A stretch of 64,000 bases of DNA from Tamaricihabitans halophyticus (lineage in GTDB: Bacteria; Actinomycetota; Actinomycetes; Mycobacteriales; Pseudonocardiaceae), in NCBI RefSeq assembly GCF_004340875.1, contig NZ_SLXQ01000002.1, positions 1 to 64,000 of the forward strand, given 5' to 3'. Of the stretch, positions 26,360 to 37,349 are shown in pieces (the first letter of the stretch is position 1; each line of letters begins with the position of its first letter). The notes under the pieces were generated by a model. The model had not been told where the DNA came from. It saw only the letters and a list, made by a program, of their open reading frames with translations, and ran no database searches. Made by a program: the position numbers and the translations under genes.

Positions 26360-28000
26360 ATGGCGGAGCTGACGATCTCCTCGGATGAGGTTCGCAGTGC
26401 GATCGAGAACTACGTCTCCAGTTACTCCCCGGATGTGAGCCGGGAAGAGGTCGGCGTTGTTTCCCAGACTTACGACGGCGTCGCGTACGTGGAGGGTCTG
26501 CCCTCGACCATGGCGAACGAGCTGCTCGAGTTCCCCGGCGGTGTGCTGGGTGTCGCGCAGAACCTCGAGCCGCGCGAGATCGGCGTCGTGTTGCTGGGTA
26601 ACTTCGAGCAGATCGAGGAAGGGCAGGAGGTCAAGCGGACCGGGCAGGTGCTGTCCGTGCCGGTCGGCGACAACTTCCTCGGCCGTGTGATCGATCCGCT
26701 CGGTAAGCCGGTCGATGGCCTCGGTGATATCGAGTCCGACGAGCGGCGCGCGCTCGAACTGCAGGCCCCGACCGTGGTGCAGCGCCAGCCGGTCGGCGAG
26801 CCGCTGCAGACCGGTATCACCGCGATCGACGCGCAGACCCCGATCGGCCGCGGGCAGCGGCAGCTGATCATTGGTGACCGCAAGACCGGTAAGACCGCGG
26901 TCTGCGTGGACACGATCATCAACCAGAAGGCGAACTGGGAGTCCGGTGACCCGTCGAAGCAGGTGCGCTGCATCTACGTCGCGGTCGGCCAGAAGGGCTC
27001 CACCATCGCCGGGGTGCGCAAGTCGCTCGAGGACGCGGGCGCGCTCGAGTACACCACGATCGTGGCCGCGCCGGCTTCGGAATCCGCCGGTCTGAAGTAC
27101 TTCGCCCCGTACACCGGCTCGGCGCTCGGCCAGCACTGGATGTATCAGGGCAAGCACGTGCTGATCGTGTTCGACGACCTGACCAAGCAGGCCGAGGCAT
27201 ACCGTGCCGTCTCGCTGCTGCTGCGTCGCCCGCCGGGCCGCGAGGCCTACCCCGGTGACGTGTTCTACCTACACTCCCGGTTGCTCGAGCGGTGCGCCAA
27301 GCTCTCCGACGAGCTGGGTGCCGGCTCGATGACCGGACTGCCGGTGATCGAGACCAAGGCCAACGACATCTCGGCCTACATCCCGACCAACGTCATCTCG
27401 ATTACCGACGGGCAGTGCTTCTTCCAGTCCGACCTGTTCAACTCGGGTCAGCGCCCCGCGGTCGACGTCACCACCTCGGTCTCCCGAGTCGGTGGTGACG
27501 CGCAGATCAAGGCGATGAAGACGGTTTCCGGTTCGCTGCGAATCGACCTCTCGCAGTACGAGGAGCTGAAGGCCTTCGCCGCGTTCGCCTCCGACCTGGA
27601 CGATGCCTCCAAGGCGCAGCTGAACCGGGGTGCCCGGCTCTACGAGCTGCTGAAGCAGCCGGAGAAGACGCCGATCCCAGTCGAGCAGCAGGTGGTGACC
27701 GTTTACCTGGGCACCAATGGGCACTTCGACGCCGTTCCGGTCGAGGACGTCGGTCGGTTCAACCACGAGTTGATCGACCAGATCCGGCGCAAGCACGACG
27801 ACATCCTCACCGAGATCCGCGAGGCCCAGAAGTGGACCGACGATCTGGCGGACCGGGTCGTCGAGGCTGCGAAGGAGTTCAAGAAGGGCTTCACCACCTC
27901 CGAGGGCAAGCCGCTCGCTGAGGTCGAGGCCGAAGCCATGGACGCCGACAAGGTCGGGCAGGAGACCGTGAAGGTCAACAAGCCCGCCCCGAAGAAGTGA
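26360..28000 (+). CDS. atpA: F0F1 ATP synthase subunit alpha
   Basis: Non-catalytic nucleotide-binding head subunit of 546 residues. N-terminal beta barrel (about 25-95), Walker [11 protein letters not shown] near 173, the arginine-finger region [10 protein letters not shown] near 375, and a C-terminal extension of about 35 residues ending in KPAPKK. Such extensions in mycobacterial alpha subunits suppress ATP hydrolysis, so a similar role is possible here. Confidence 0.98.
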   Translation: MAELTISSDEVRSAIENYVSSYSPDVSREEVGVVSQTYDGVAYVEGLPSTMANELLEFPGGVLGVAQNLEPREIGVVLLGNFEQIEEGQEVKRTGQVLSVPVGDNFLGRVIDPLGKPVDGLGDIESDERRALELQAPTVVQRQPVGEPLQTGITAIDAQTPIGRGQRQLIIGDRKTGKTAVCVDTIINQKANWESGDPSKQVRCIYVAVGQKGSTIAGVRKSLEDAGALEYTTIVAAPASESAGLKYFAPYTGSALGQHWMYQGKHVLIVFDDLTKQAEAYRAVSLLLRRPPGREAYPGDVFYLHSRLLERCAKLSDELGAGSMTGLPVIETKANDISAYIPTNVISITDGQCFFQSDLFNSGQRPAVDVTTSVSRVGGDAQIKAMKTVSGSLRIDLSQYEELKAFAAFASDLDDASKAQLNRGARLYELLKQPEKTPIPVEQQVVTVYLGTNGHFDAVPVEDVGRFNHELIDQIRRKHDDILTEIREAQKWTDDLADRVVEAAKEFKKGFTTSEGKPLAEVEAEAMDADKVGQETVKVNKPAPKK

Positions 28001-28011
28001 CCGGGTAATCC

Positions 28012-28974
28012 ATGGCCGCGCAACTTCGCGAACTACGCCGGCGGATCCGAGCGACGAAGTCGATCGGCAAGATCACCAAGGCGATGGAGCTGATCGCCAC
28101 TTCGCGCATCGGTAAAGCACAGGCCAGGGTGCAGGCTTCCCGCCCGTACGCGACCGAGATCACCAAGGTGCTCTCGGCGCTCGCGGGCGCGGCGAGCAAT
28201 CTGGACCACCCACTGCTCGTCGAGCGGGAGCAGCCGCGGCGGGCCGCGGTGCTGGTGGTCACCAGTGACAAGGGGCAGTGTGGCGGCTACAACGCCAACG
28301 TGCTGCGGGCTACCGAGGAACTGCTCTCGCTGCTGCGCGAGCAGGGCAAGGAGCCGGTGCTCTACGTGATCGGCGGCAAGGGCCTCAACTACTACACGTT
28401 CCGCAAGCGGGCGCTGGTTGAGTCCTGGACCGGTTTCTCCGACCAGCCGCACTACGTGAACGCCGCGACGGCTGGCGAGACGCTCGTCGAGTCGTTCCTG
28501 CACGGTGCCGATGACGCCGTGGACGCCTCGGGCCAGCCGGTAGCCGGCGAGGACGGCGTGCTTGGCGTGGACGAGCTGCACGTGGTCTACACCGAGTTCC
28601 GGTCCATGCTGACGCAGACTCCGGTCGCCAAGCGGATCGCGCCACTCGAGGTCGAGTACGCCGACGAGGAGGCCGAGGAAGCACCGGCCGGTCTGCTGCC
28701 GACCTACGAGTTCGAGCCGAGCCCGGACGCGCTACTCGACGCGCTACTGCCCAAGTACATCAATACGCGGATCTTCGCCGCGTTGCTCGAGTCCGCCGCA
28801 TCTGAACTGGCAGCGCGCCGGACGGCGATGAAGGCCGCTTCGGACAACGCGAACGAACTGGTCGGCAACCTCACCCGTGAGGCGAACCAAGCCCGCCAGG
28901 CCCAGATCACCCAGGAGATCAGCGAGATCGTCGGTGGCGCCAATGCGCTTGCCGCCACAGGAAGTGATGACTAA
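28012..28974 (+). CDS. atpG: F0F1 ATP synthase subunit gamma
   Basis: Central rotor shaft of 320 residues. It has N- and C-terminal coiled-coil helices ([20 protein letters not shown], and [20 protein letters not shown]) around a Rossmann-like middle ([17 protein letters not shown]). A loop of about 25 residues near 160-185 ([20 protein letters not shown]) is longer than in E. coli, as in other actinobacteria, where a gamma loop affects regulation. The stop abuts the atpD start. Confidence 0.97.
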   Translation: MAAQLRELRRRIRATKSIGKITKAMELIATSRIGKAQARVQASRPYATEITKVLSALAGAASNLDHPLLVEREQPRRAAVLVVTSDKGQCGGYNANVLRATEELLSLLREQGKEPVLYVIGGKGLNYYTFRKRALVESWTGFSDQPHYVNAATAGETLVESFLHGADDAVDASGQPVAGEDGVLGVDELHVVYTEFRSMLTQTPVAKRIAPLEVEYADEEAEEAPAGLLPTYEFEPSPDALLDALLPKYINTRIFAALLESAASELAARRTAMKAASDNANELVGNLTREANQARQAQITQEISEIVGGANALAATGSDD

Positions 28975-30402
<1,428 letters not shown>

Positions 30403-30410
30403 CGCGTTGC

Positions 30411-30456
30411 CGACGGTGGTGGCCACGTCCGCTGTGGACGATGGTCACCACCGTCG
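30411..30456 (+). promoter_or_regulatory. Strong hairpin between atpD and atpC
   Basis: Outer stem CGACGGTGGTG (30411-30421) with CACCACCGTCG (30446-30456), continued by about nine inner pairs with one bulge and a five-base loop. No U tract follows. It could cut back transcription into atpC or protect the upstream mRNA end. Confidence 0.65.
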
Positions 30457-30545
30457 CATAAGTTGGCGAGACCCGATGGACTACGGGACCATATGGACTA
30501 CGGCAGTTAGAATGCTGACGTACTCCGCTGAGCAAGGAGGCATGC

Positions 30546-30911
30546 GTGGCCGAGATCGCGGTTGAGCTGGTCGCCGTTGAGCGCCGGTTGTGGTCGGGTA
30601 AGGCCAGCTTTGTCGTCGCCGAGACGACCGAGGGGCAGATTGGTCTACTGCCGGGGCACGAGCCGATGCTCGGACAGCTGGTCGAGGGCGGCATTGTCCG
30701 TGTGACCACTGTGGACGGTGACGTGATGTCCGCCGCGGTGCACGGCGGCTTCCTTTCGGTGACCGGTGACGGGGTCAGCGTGCTCGCCGAATCGGCCGAT
30801 CTCGCGGACGAGATCGATGTGGCCGCCGCGCGGGCGGCGTTGACCGACGAGGACGCCACGGAGCGAGCACGAGCCGCGGGCAGGTTGCGCGCGGCGGGAC
30901 AGTCGGCCTGA
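30546..30911 (+). CDS. atpC: F0F1 ATP synthase subunit epsilon
   Basis: Rotor-foot and inhibitory subunit of 121 residues: an N-terminal beta sandwich ([33 protein letters not shown]) and a short helical C-terminus with only part of the usual two-helix inhibitory arm, as in mycobacteria. GTG start after AAGGAGG. It is separated from atpD by 143 bp holding a stable hairpin and a possible -10 TAGAAT (30509-30514), so it may be expressed partly on its own. Confidence 0.94.
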   Translation: MAEIAVELVAVERRLWSGKASFVVAETTEGQIGLLPGHEPMLGQLVEGGIVRVTTVDGDVMSAAVHGGFLSVTGDGVSVLAESADLADEIDVAAARAALTDEDATERARAAGRLRAAGQSA

Positions 30912-30938
30912 TCGCGACGAGACAAGCGGGAGCCGCCG

Positions 30939-31382
30939 GTGATCATTTCCTGGATTCTAGGGCTGCTCCTGGTGGTTCTCGGCGCGCTGCTGGTGTTGCT
31001 TGCCGTGCGCTGGCTGCGCGTGCTGCGGGTTGGCGGAATCAATGTGGCGCTGCGCTGGCGCACGGATGACAGTGGGCGCGGCTGGCATCTGGGTATCGGT
31101 CGGTATCGGGGCGACGAGTTCGTGTGGTTTCGCGTACTGAGCCTGCGACTCGGCGCTAATCGGGTGATCCGGCGCGATGCGCTGGAGATCGATGACCGGC
31201 GGGAGCCGTCGCGATCCGAGGCGTACGCGATGCCGGCTGATTCGACCGTGCTGCGCTGTCGCTCCCTGGACGGTTCCGGTGGTAGCACCCTGGAAATAGC
31301 CATGGGCAAGGACGCGCTGACCGGGTTTCTGTCCTGGCTGGAGTCGGCCCCACCCGGTCGCAGCCTCCCGTGGGCCAGCTGA
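30939..31382 (+). CDS. DUF2550 membrane protein
   Basis: 147 residues: one N-terminal membrane helix (about 2-24, SWILGLLLVVLGALLVLLAV) followed by a cytoplasmic beta-rich domain (VALRWRTDDSGRGWHLGIGR). This DUF2550 protein follows atpC in most mycobacteria and relatives; its function is not known. GTG start 27 bp after atpC, so it is probably co-transcribed. Confidence 0.88.
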   Translation: MIISWILGLLLVVLGALLVLLAVRWLRVLRVGGINVALRWRTDDSGRGWHLGIGRYRGDEFVWFRVLSLRLGANRVIRRDALEIDDRREPSRSEAYAMPADSTVLRCRSLDGSGGSTLEIAMGKDALTGFLSWLESAPPGRSLPWAS

Positions 31383-31388
31383 CCTCGC

Positions 31389-31410
31389 TAACCCTAAAGA
31401 ACGCGGTTAC
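31389..31410 (-). repeat. Dispersed hairpin element, copy 1
   Basis: On the minus strand: GTAACCGCG then TTCTTTAGGGTTA, followed by a degenerate right arm (GCGAGGTC). It lies between the convergent DUF2550 and adenosyltransferase genes. Confidence 0.6.
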
Positions 31411-31428
31411 GGGGAGTGTCTGAAGGGC

Positions 31429-32001
31429 TCAGCGCTCGCCACCCGGCTTCCACAGCACATCGCCTTCCGGGTTAGCCAGCCGAGCGAGGATGAACAGCAG
31501 GTCAGAAAGCCGGTTCAGGTACTTCGCGGCGAGCGTGTTGGTGCGCTCCGCATCGGCTTCGAGGAGCGTCCACGCGGCACGTTCGGCGCGCCGGGTGACC
31601 GTACGTGCCTGATGCAGCAGCGCCGCGCCAGCCGTGCCGCCGGGCAGGATGAACGAGTTCAGCTTCGGCAGCCGTTCGTTGAAGTCATCGCACCACCCCT
31701 CCAGCCGCGTGACGTAGTCCTCGGTGACCCGCAGGGGCGGGTACGCCGGGTTCTCCACGATCGGAGTGCACAGGTCGGCGCCGACGTCGAACAGGTCATT
31801 CTGCACACCGCGGATAACCTCGGCGATCTCCTCGCTGAGCCCACCAAGCGCGATGGCTACGCCAAGCGTCGAGTTCGCCTCGTCCACCTCCGCGTAGGCG
31901 CCCAGCCGGGGGTCCGTTTTCGGCACCCGGGTGCCGTCGCCCAGCGCGGTGGCACCGCTGTCGCCTACCTTCGTGTACACCCGATTGATCCGAACGGCCA
32001 T
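31429..32001 (-). CDS. Cob(I)yrinic acid a,c-diamide adenosyltransferase (PduO type)
   Basis: Transfers the adenosyl group of ATP to reduced cobalamin, making coenzyme B12. 190 residues from the ATG at 32001: N-terminal VYTKVGDSGATALGDG is the ATP-binding signature, then a four-to-five helix bundle with the conserved RRAERAAW and NRLSDLLFILAR near the end. Its position between the DUF2550 gene and murA is conserved in mycobacteria. The B12-dependent mutase 3 kb away is a likely user of its product. Confidence 0.93.
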   Translation of the reverse strand: MAVRINRVYTKVGDSGATALGDGTRVPKTDPRLGAYAEVDEANSTLGVAIALGGLSEEIAEVIRGVQNDLFDVGADLCTPIVENPAYPPLRVTEDYVTRLEGWCDDFNERLPKLNSFILPGGTAGAALLHQARTVTRRAERAAWTLLEADAERTNTLAAKYLNRLSDLLFILARLANPEGDVLWKPGGER

Positions 32002-32010
32002 GGGCACAGC

Positions 32011-32901
32011 TTAGCTGTTGCAGAACTCCCGCCAGGCCGACTGGCTCGGCTCATCGCGCAGCCGGTAGTCGGAATGGCCATGCGAGGTGTAGTCGACGTC
32101 GAAGTACTGCACCCACAGCGCGCCGTGCTTGGTCAGATAGTCGACGACTTCCCGCAGCCATGCCGCCCGCTGCTCACCGGAGTCACCAGTGGCCAGGTCG
32201 CTGCCGGTTTCGGCGATCGCGAACGGTTTGCCGGCTTGCTCGCTCACCCTGATCAGCTCGCCGAACATGTCCTCCGGCGAACGGTACTCGGTCGTTTCGC
32301 CGCCGATCTGGTTGTACGAGTCCCAGCCGAGGATGTCGATGTATTCGTCTCCCGGGTAGTAGTCGGTCCACTGCCGGCCCGAAGCGGGGTCGACCGTCCA
32401 GTCCATCAGGATGAGCGTCGCGTGTAGCCGGTCGTTGCCCGCTTCCTTGGCGAGCCCCGCGAGGTGTTGCCAGGCTGCCCGGAACTGCTCGGTGGTGTAC
32501 TCGCCCTGCTCCACGTTGTCCTCTGGCTCGTGGAAGAACGTCCAGTAGATGTCCCGGTCTTTCGGTGCCCCGGCGAACCAGTCACGCATATGCGCGTCGT
32601 GTTGACCGTCGACGACTTCCTGCGGCGCCATCTTGAACGAGACGGTCATCGGCAGGTTGCCCGCGTCCAGTTTGCCCGGCCATTCCTTCGGCAGCCCCGA
32701 GTAGAACAGCCGTACCGACTCGAGGTCGTAGTAGCCGTTGACCCGCTCGAATGCCTCCTGGAAGCTCTCTCCCTGCTGCTCGGGCAGGAACGAGGCGCCG
32801 CAGACCGGGGTCGCCGCATCGTGCGTGGGGGAGGCAACCGAGGTGTGCGTCAGCAGCAGTGCGCCCAACGCCGTGATGGTCAGAACGATCGTGCGTCGCA
32901 T
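32011..32901 (-). CDS. Secreted glycoside hydrolase, GH26-like
   Basis: From the ATG at 32901 (GGAGTGGG just upstream), 296 residues start with a Sec signal peptide (MRRTIVLTITALGALLL) and continue as a TIM-barrel-like domain. Two carboxylate motifs match the GH26/clan A plan: TFFHEPEDN (about 115, acid/base Glu) and AIAETGSD (about 220, nucleophile Glu), with DILGWDSYN between them. Beta-mannanase or a related beta-glycanase activity is possible. It ends 9 bp from the adenosyltransferase start, same strand. This gene is not part of the usual cobO-murA order. Confidence 0.75.
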   Translation of the reverse strand: MRRTIVLTITALGALLLTHTSVASPTHDAATPVCGASFLPEQQGESFQEAFERVNGYYDLESVRLFYSGLPKEWPGKLDAGNLPMTVSFKMAPQEVVDGQHDAHMRDWFAGAPKDRDIYWTFFHEPEDNVEQGEYTTEQFRAAWQHLAGLAKEAGNDRLHATLILMDWTVDPASGRQWTDYYPGDEYIDILGWDSYNQIGGETTEYRSPEDMFGELIRVSEQAGKPFAIAETGSDLATGDSGEQRAAWLREVVDYLTKHGALWVQYFDVDYTSHGHSDYRLRDEPSQSAWREFCNS

Positions 32902-33098
32902 ACCCACTCCGAGAGTCCGTGGAGCCGTTAGTTGGGTAATAAGTAACACCGCCAATGCCAGTCCGGCACTGTTCAGCGGCGTATTGGAGTAAATCTGCGG
33001 GAGCCGTTTAGGGCATGTTTGTGGAAAGTTTTCTACCGTCGGTGTGCTGCATGCCCTGCCGTCCGAGCGCGACGACGCAGGCGGCATTATGGGGTGTT

Positions 33099-34379
33099 GT
33101 GAGTGAGCACTTCGAGGTACACGGGGGAGCTCGCCTGACGGGCGAGGTCGAGGTCGTCGGCGCCAAGAACAGCGTGCTGAAGCTGATGGCGGCCGCGCTG
33201 CTCGCCGAGGGCACCACGACGCTGACGAACTGCCCCGAGATTCTGGACGTCCCGCTGATGGCGGACGTACTGCGCAGCCTGGGCTGCACGGTGGCCATCG
33301 AGGGTGACACCGTGCGCATCACCACCCCGACGGAACTCAACCACCGCGCCGACTCCGCATCCATGGGCAAACTGCGCGCCTCCGTATGCGTGCTCGGTCC
33401 GCTTGTCGGCCGCTGCAAACGGGCGGTGGTCGCGCTGCCCGGCGGTGACGCGATTGGCTCCCGTCCGCTGGATATGCACCAGAACGGCCTACGCAAACTC
33501 GGCGCGCACAGCGAGATCAGCCACGGCTGCGTGGTGGCCGAGGCCGAGCGGCTGCAGGGCACCCAGATCTGGCTGGACTTTCCCAGCGTCGGGGCCACCG
33601 AGAACATCCTCACCGCCGCGGTGCTCGCCGAGGGCAGCACGGTGGTGGACAACGCCGCGCGGGAACCCGAGATCGTGGATCTGTGCACGATGCTCACGCA
33701 GATGGGCGCCAAGATCGAGGGCGCAGGGACCTCGACGATCACGGTGCACGGAGTTGACTCGCTGCAGCCCACCACGCATCGGGTGATCGGGGATCGCATC
33801 GTGGGGGCGACCTGGGCGTTCGCCGCGGCCATCACCCAGGGTGATATCCGGGTTCGCGGGGTGGATCCGCACCACCTCGACCTGGTGTTGGAGAAGCTGC
33901 GTACCGCGGGCGCCGAGGTGACCGTGTTCGACGAGCCGGATGAGCAGGGGTTCCGGGTGACCCAGCGGGAACGGCCGCTCGCGGTGGACTTCGTCACGCT
34001 GCCCTACCCCGGTTTCGCTACCGATCTGCAGCCCTTCGCGATTACCTTGTCCGCGGTTGCCGAGGGCACCTCGATGATTACCGAGAACCTGTTCGAGGCA
34101 CGTTTCCGGTTCGTCGAGGAGATGGTCCGGCTGGGCGCGGACGCCCGAACCGATGGACATCACGCCGTGGTGCGTGGGGTGGCGCAGTTGTCCTCGGCGC
34201 CGGTATGGGCTTCGGACATCCGAGCCGGCGTTGGTCTGGTGCTTGCCGGGTTGTGCGCCGATGGGGTCACCGAGGTCTGGGACGTGTTCCATATCGATCG
34301 CGGGTACCCGGCCTTTGTGGAGAACCTGCGCAGCCTTGGCGCGGATATCAGCCGGGTCACCGGTGACCCGCAGCGCTAA
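33099..34379 (+). CDS. murA: UDP-N-acetylglucosamine 1-carboxyvinyltransferase, Asp117 form
   Basis: First committed step of peptidoglycan synthesis: adds enolpyruvate from PEP to UDP-GlcNAc. The GTG at 33099 gives [19 protein letters not shown], the proper N-terminus; upstream codons are not conserved. The inverted alpha/beta barrels carry GAKNSVLK near 20, [13 protein letters not shown] near 90 and the active-site loop GGDAIGSRP. There Asp117 replaces the usual Cys, as in M. tuberculosis MurA, which is known to give intrinsic fosfomycin resistance. Confidence 0.96.
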   Translation: MSEHFEVHGGARLTGEVEVVGAKNSVLKLMAAALLAEGTTTLTNCPEILDVPLMADVLRSLGCTVAIEGDTVRITTPTELNHRADSASMGKLRASVCVLGPLVGRCKRAVVALPGGDAIGSRPLDMHQNGLRKLGAHSEISHGCVVAEAERLQGTQIWLDFPSVGATENILTAAVLAEGSTVVDNAAREPEIVDLCTMLTQMGAKIEGAGTSTITVHGVDSLQPTTHRVIGDRIVGATWAFAAAITQGDIRVRGVDPHHLDLVLEKLRTAGAEVTVFDEPDEQGFRVTQRERPLAVDFVTLPYPGFATDLQPFAITLSAVAEGTSMITENLFEARFRFVEEMVRLGADARTDGHHAVVRGVAQLSSAPVWASDIRAGVGLVLAGLCADGVTEVWDVFHIDRGYPAFVENLRSLGADISRVTGDPQR

Positions 34380-34388
34380 CGCCAGTCA

Positions 34389-34448
34389 AACCGCGTTCTT
34401 TAGGAATCTTGTCGCGACTGCGTGTGACCGCGTTCTTTAAGGTTATCG
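34389..34448 (+). repeat. Dispersed hairpin element, copies 2 and 3
   Basis: Two copies in tandem: ACCGCGTTCTTTAGGAATCTT from 34390 with a degenerate right arm, and GTGACCGCGTTCTTTAAGG from 34424 lacking the right arm. They lie between convergent murA and the TetR gene and encode the last residues of the latter. Confidence 0.6.
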
Positions 34449-35044
34449 GGGAACAGTTCGTCGAGGTGGTAGTTCAGGATCGCGTGTGCGGCGGCCGCGC
34501 CGCGCTGGCCGATCAGCACGCTGGTCGCCAGGCCGTGGTTGATGCTCAGCAGCCGAGCGGCTTCGGTGCTGGGGTCGGCCTCGGGGCGTAGCTCGCCGGC
34601 GCGGTGTGCCGATTCGAGCGCTTCGATGAGTCGGCCTTCCAGCAGGTTGGGACCCTCGATGAAGGGCTGCGCGGCGAGCTCCGGATCGGTCATCGCGAGC
34701 ACCGCGTACGAGCTCCACACCAGGTGAAAAGCGCGGCTCGGTTCGTCGGTTGGCAGCGCCTCGGCCAGCAGCTCGCGAAGGTAGCCACGGGTCGAGGTCG
34801 GCTCGGCGAGCGCCGCGATCCGCTTCGCCCAGCGTTGGTTGCTCTGCTCGGTCAGTCGCGCCAGCGCGGCGTGCATCAGTTGCGCCTTGGTGTGGAAGTA
34901 GTACTGCACCAGGCGCAGCGATACGCCCGCTTCGGCGGCGACCGCGCGCATGGTGACCGAGTGCAGGCCGGATCGGGCCGCAAGGCGCACCAGCGCGTCG
35001 GTCAATTGGGCTCGCCGCTCATCATGATCGACGATCTTCGGCAC
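34400..35044 (-). CDS. TetR-family transcriptional regulator
   Basis: 214 residues: N-terminal helix-turn-helix (about 12-58; TMRAVAAEAGVSLRLVQYYF) and an all-helical ligand and dimer domain. GTG start at 35044. It is divergent from the B12-dependent mutase, and a clear palindromic operator lies between them, so it probably controls that gene and itself; an acyl-CoA type ligand is plausible. The last eight or so residues (KERGHTQSRQDS) are encoded by repeat copies 2-3, so the natural C-terminus may have been altered by the repeat. Confidence 0.88.
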   Translation of the reverse strand: MPKIVDHDERRAQLTDALVRLAARSGLHSVTMRAVAAEAGVSLRLVQYYFHTKAQLMHAALARLTEQSNQRWAKRIAALAEPTSTRGYLRELLAEALPTDEPSRAFHLVWSSYAVLAMTDPELAAQPFIEGPNLLEGRLIEALESAHRAGELRPEADPSTEAARLLSINHGLATSVLIGQRGAAAAHAILNYHLDELFPDNLKERGHTQSRQDS

Positions 35045-35076
35045 CCGCTGCTCCTTGGTCGACTATCAGCTGCTGT

Positions 35077-35092
35077 TGGTACGTTTGTACCA
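35077..35092. promoter_or_regulatory. Palindromic TetR-type operator
   Basis: TGGTACGTTTGTACCA: two perfect 6-bp arms with a 4-bp centre, 32 bp before the TetR gene and 91 bp before the mutase. Size and place are typical for a TetR dimer. Confidence 0.7.
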
Positions 35093-35183
35093 TAAACATC
35101 GATGTGCGTTGTGCTACTGCCTCGGTGCAATGCCGTTACTCGGCAGTATGGTGTTCGGAAAGCTGGATTAACGGAGGTTAACC

Positions 35184-37199
35184 GTGCCGTATCCGAGCGA
35201 CCGGGAGCGCGACCGTCCATGGGTGATGCGGACCTATGCCGGACATTCGTCGGCCGCCGCGTCCAACGCGCTGTACCGGAAGAACCTGGCGAAAGGGCAG
35301 ACCGGGCTATCGGTCGCCTTCGATCTGCCCACCCAGACCGGGTACGACCCGGACCACGACCTCGCGCGCGGCGAAGTGGGCAAGGTCGGGGTGCCGATCA
35401 GCCATATCGGCGATATGCGTCAGCTGTTCGACCAGATCCCGCTTTCCGCGGCGAACACCTCGATGACCATCAACGCGACGGCCATGTGGTTGCTCTCGCT
35501 GTACATCACCGTCGCCGAGGAACAGGCCACCGAGCAGGGGCTGGACTGGCACGAGGTGGTCGGCAAGCTCACCGGCACCACCCAGAACGACATCATCAAG
35601 GAGTACCTGTCTCGCGGTACCTATGTGTTCCCGCCGGGACCGAGCCTGCGGCTGATCACCGATATGGTCACCTGGACGGTGGCCAATGTGCCCAAGTGGA
35701 ACCCGATCAACATCTGTAGCTATCACCTCCAGGAGGCGGGTGCCACCCCGGTACAGGAGCTCGCCTATGCGATGTCCACCGCGATTGCCGTACTGGACGC
35801 GGTCCGCGATTCGGGCGAGGTGCCGGCGGAGAAGTTCGGCGATGTCGTTGGGCGGATCTCGTTTTTCGTGAACGCCGGGGTCCGGTTCGTCGAGGAAATG
35901 TGCAAGCTACGTGCCTTCGCGCAACTCTGGGACGAAATCACCGAACAGCGCTACGGCGTCACCGATCCCAAGCAGCGCCGGTTCCGGTACGGCGTGCAGG
36001 TGAACTCGCTCGGACTCACCGAAGCTCAGCCGGAGAACAACGTACAGCGGATCGTGCTGGAGATGCTCGCGGTCTCCCTCTCCCGCAATGCGCGCGCCCG
36101 CGCGATTCAGCTTCCCGCGTGGAACGAGGCACTTGGTTTGCCGCGGCCATGGGACCAGCAGTGGGCCCTGCGCATGCAGCAGGTCCTCGCCTATGAGACG
36201 GATCTGCTCGACTACGAGGACATCTTCGACGGCTCCCCGGTCATTCAGTCCAGGGTGGACGAGATCGTGGCCGGCGCCCGCACGGAAATCGACCGCGTGC
36301 AGGCGATGGGCGGCGCGGTCGCCGCGGTGGAAAGCGGTTATATGAAGACCGAGCTGGTCGGTTCACTCGCCGAGCGGCGTCGCCGGATCGAATCCGGCGA
36401 GGAGGTCATCGTCGGCGTGAACGCTTTCGACACCACCGAGCCGAGCCCGCTGCAGGCCGAGGGTGCCAATGCGATCGAAACCGTGGACCCGCGGGTGGAA
36501 AGGGAAGCGGTCGAAGCCATCAAGGCGTGGCGGGCGAGCAGGGACGCGGGCAAGGTCGATCACGCGCTGCGCGCGCTGCGCGATGCGGCCAAGACCGAGG
36601 CGAACCTGATGGAGGCGACGCTGAACTGTGCCCGCGCTGGGGTCACCACCGGCGAATGGGCGGGCGTGCTGCGGGATGCCTTCGGCGAGTACCGCGCGCC
36701 GACCGGGGTGTCCGAAACGGCCGCGGCGGATGCCGGGGAAGAACTGGCCAAGGTGCGCGAGCGTGTCGAGCAGACCGGCGCGGAGCTCGGCGAGCGGCTG
36801 CGCATCCTGGTTGGTAAACCGGGGCTGGATGGGCATTCGAACGGTGCCGAACAGATCGCCGTGCGGGCAAGGGACGTCGGCTTCGAGGTGATCTACCAGG
36901 GGATCCGGCTTACCCCGGAACAGATCGTGGCCGCGGCGGTGCAGGAAGGCGTGCATATCGTCGGGATCTCGATCCTGTCCGGCTCGCATCTGGAGATCGT
37001 GCCGGCGGTGGTGGACGGGTTGCGCGCCGCGGGTGCCGAGGACATTCCGGTGGTGGTCGGCGGGATCATCCCGGATTCGGATGCCGTGCAGCTACGCGAA
37101 CGCGGGGTCGCGAGGGTGTTCACGCCCAAGGACTACGCGCTCACCGAGATCATGTCCGAGATGGTGACCGTGCTCAGGCAGGCGAACGACCTAACCTAG
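35184..37199 (+). CDS. Ethylmalonyl-CoA mutase type, B12-dependent (MeaA-like)
   Basis: Coenzyme-B12 carbon-skeleton mutase of 671 residues with both domains on one chain: a substrate TIM barrel (about 1-510; FDLPTQTGYDPD, NTSMTINATAMWLL) and a C-terminal cobalamin domain (about 530-665) with the base-off ligand motif DGHSNG near 548 and SGSHLEIVP near 597. The single-chain form and the MeaA-like N-terminus favour (2R)-ethylmalonyl-CoA mutase over methylmalonyl- or isobutyryl-CoA mutase, but the family members are close. GTG start. It is divergent from a TetR regulator with a shared operator. Confidence 0.85.
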   Translation: MPYPSDRERDRPWVMRTYAGHSSAAASNALYRKNLAKGQTGLSVAFDLPTQTGYDPDHDLARGEVGKVGVPISHIGDMRQLFDQIPLSAANTSMTINATAMWLLSLYITVAEEQATEQGLDWHEVVGKLTGTTQNDIIKEYLSRGTYVFPPGPSLRLITDMVTWTVANVPKWNPINICSYHLQEAGATPVQELAYAMSTAIAVLDAVRDSGEVPAEKFGDVVGRISFFVNAGVRFVEEMCKLRAFAQLWDEITEQRYGVTDPKQRRFRYGVQVNSLGLTEAQPENNVQRIVLEMLAVSLSRNARARAIQLPAWNEALGLPRPWDQQWALRMQQVLAYETDLLDYEDIFDGSPVIQSRVDEIVAGARTEIDRVQAMGGAVAAVESGYMKTELVGSLAERRRRIESGEEVIVGVNAFDTTEPSPLQAEGANAIETVDPRVEREAVEAIKAWRASRDAGKVDHALRALRDAAKTEANLMEATLNCARAGVTTGEWAGVLRDAFGEYRAPTGVSETAAADAGEELAKVRERVEQTGAELGERLRILVGKPGLDGHSNGAEQIAVRARDVGFEVIYQGIRLTPEQIVAAAVQEGVHIVGISILSGSHLEIVPAVVDGLRAAGAEDIPVVVGGIIPDSDAVQLRERGVARVFTPKDYALTEIMSEMVTVLRQANDLT

Positions 37200-37206
37200 C
37201 GCCCGC

Positions 37207-37240
37207 CATAACCGCAATGTTTAGGGATCTTGCGGTTATG
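37207..37240 (+). repeat. Dispersed hairpin element, copy 4 (perfect stem)
   Basis: An 11-bp perfect stem (CATAACCGCAA at 37207-37217, TTGCGGTTATG at 37230-37240) with loop TGTTTAGGGATC. It is 8 bp after the mutase stop. Confidence 0.85.
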
Positions 37241-37349
37241 GGGGAGCGCGGCTCTTTACCTCGCGGGCTGGACGGCCTACCGTTCATCCAACCTGAACGC
37301 TCAGTGATGGACCCGGCGACCACGTCGTGTGGACGAGAGCGAGGTACGG

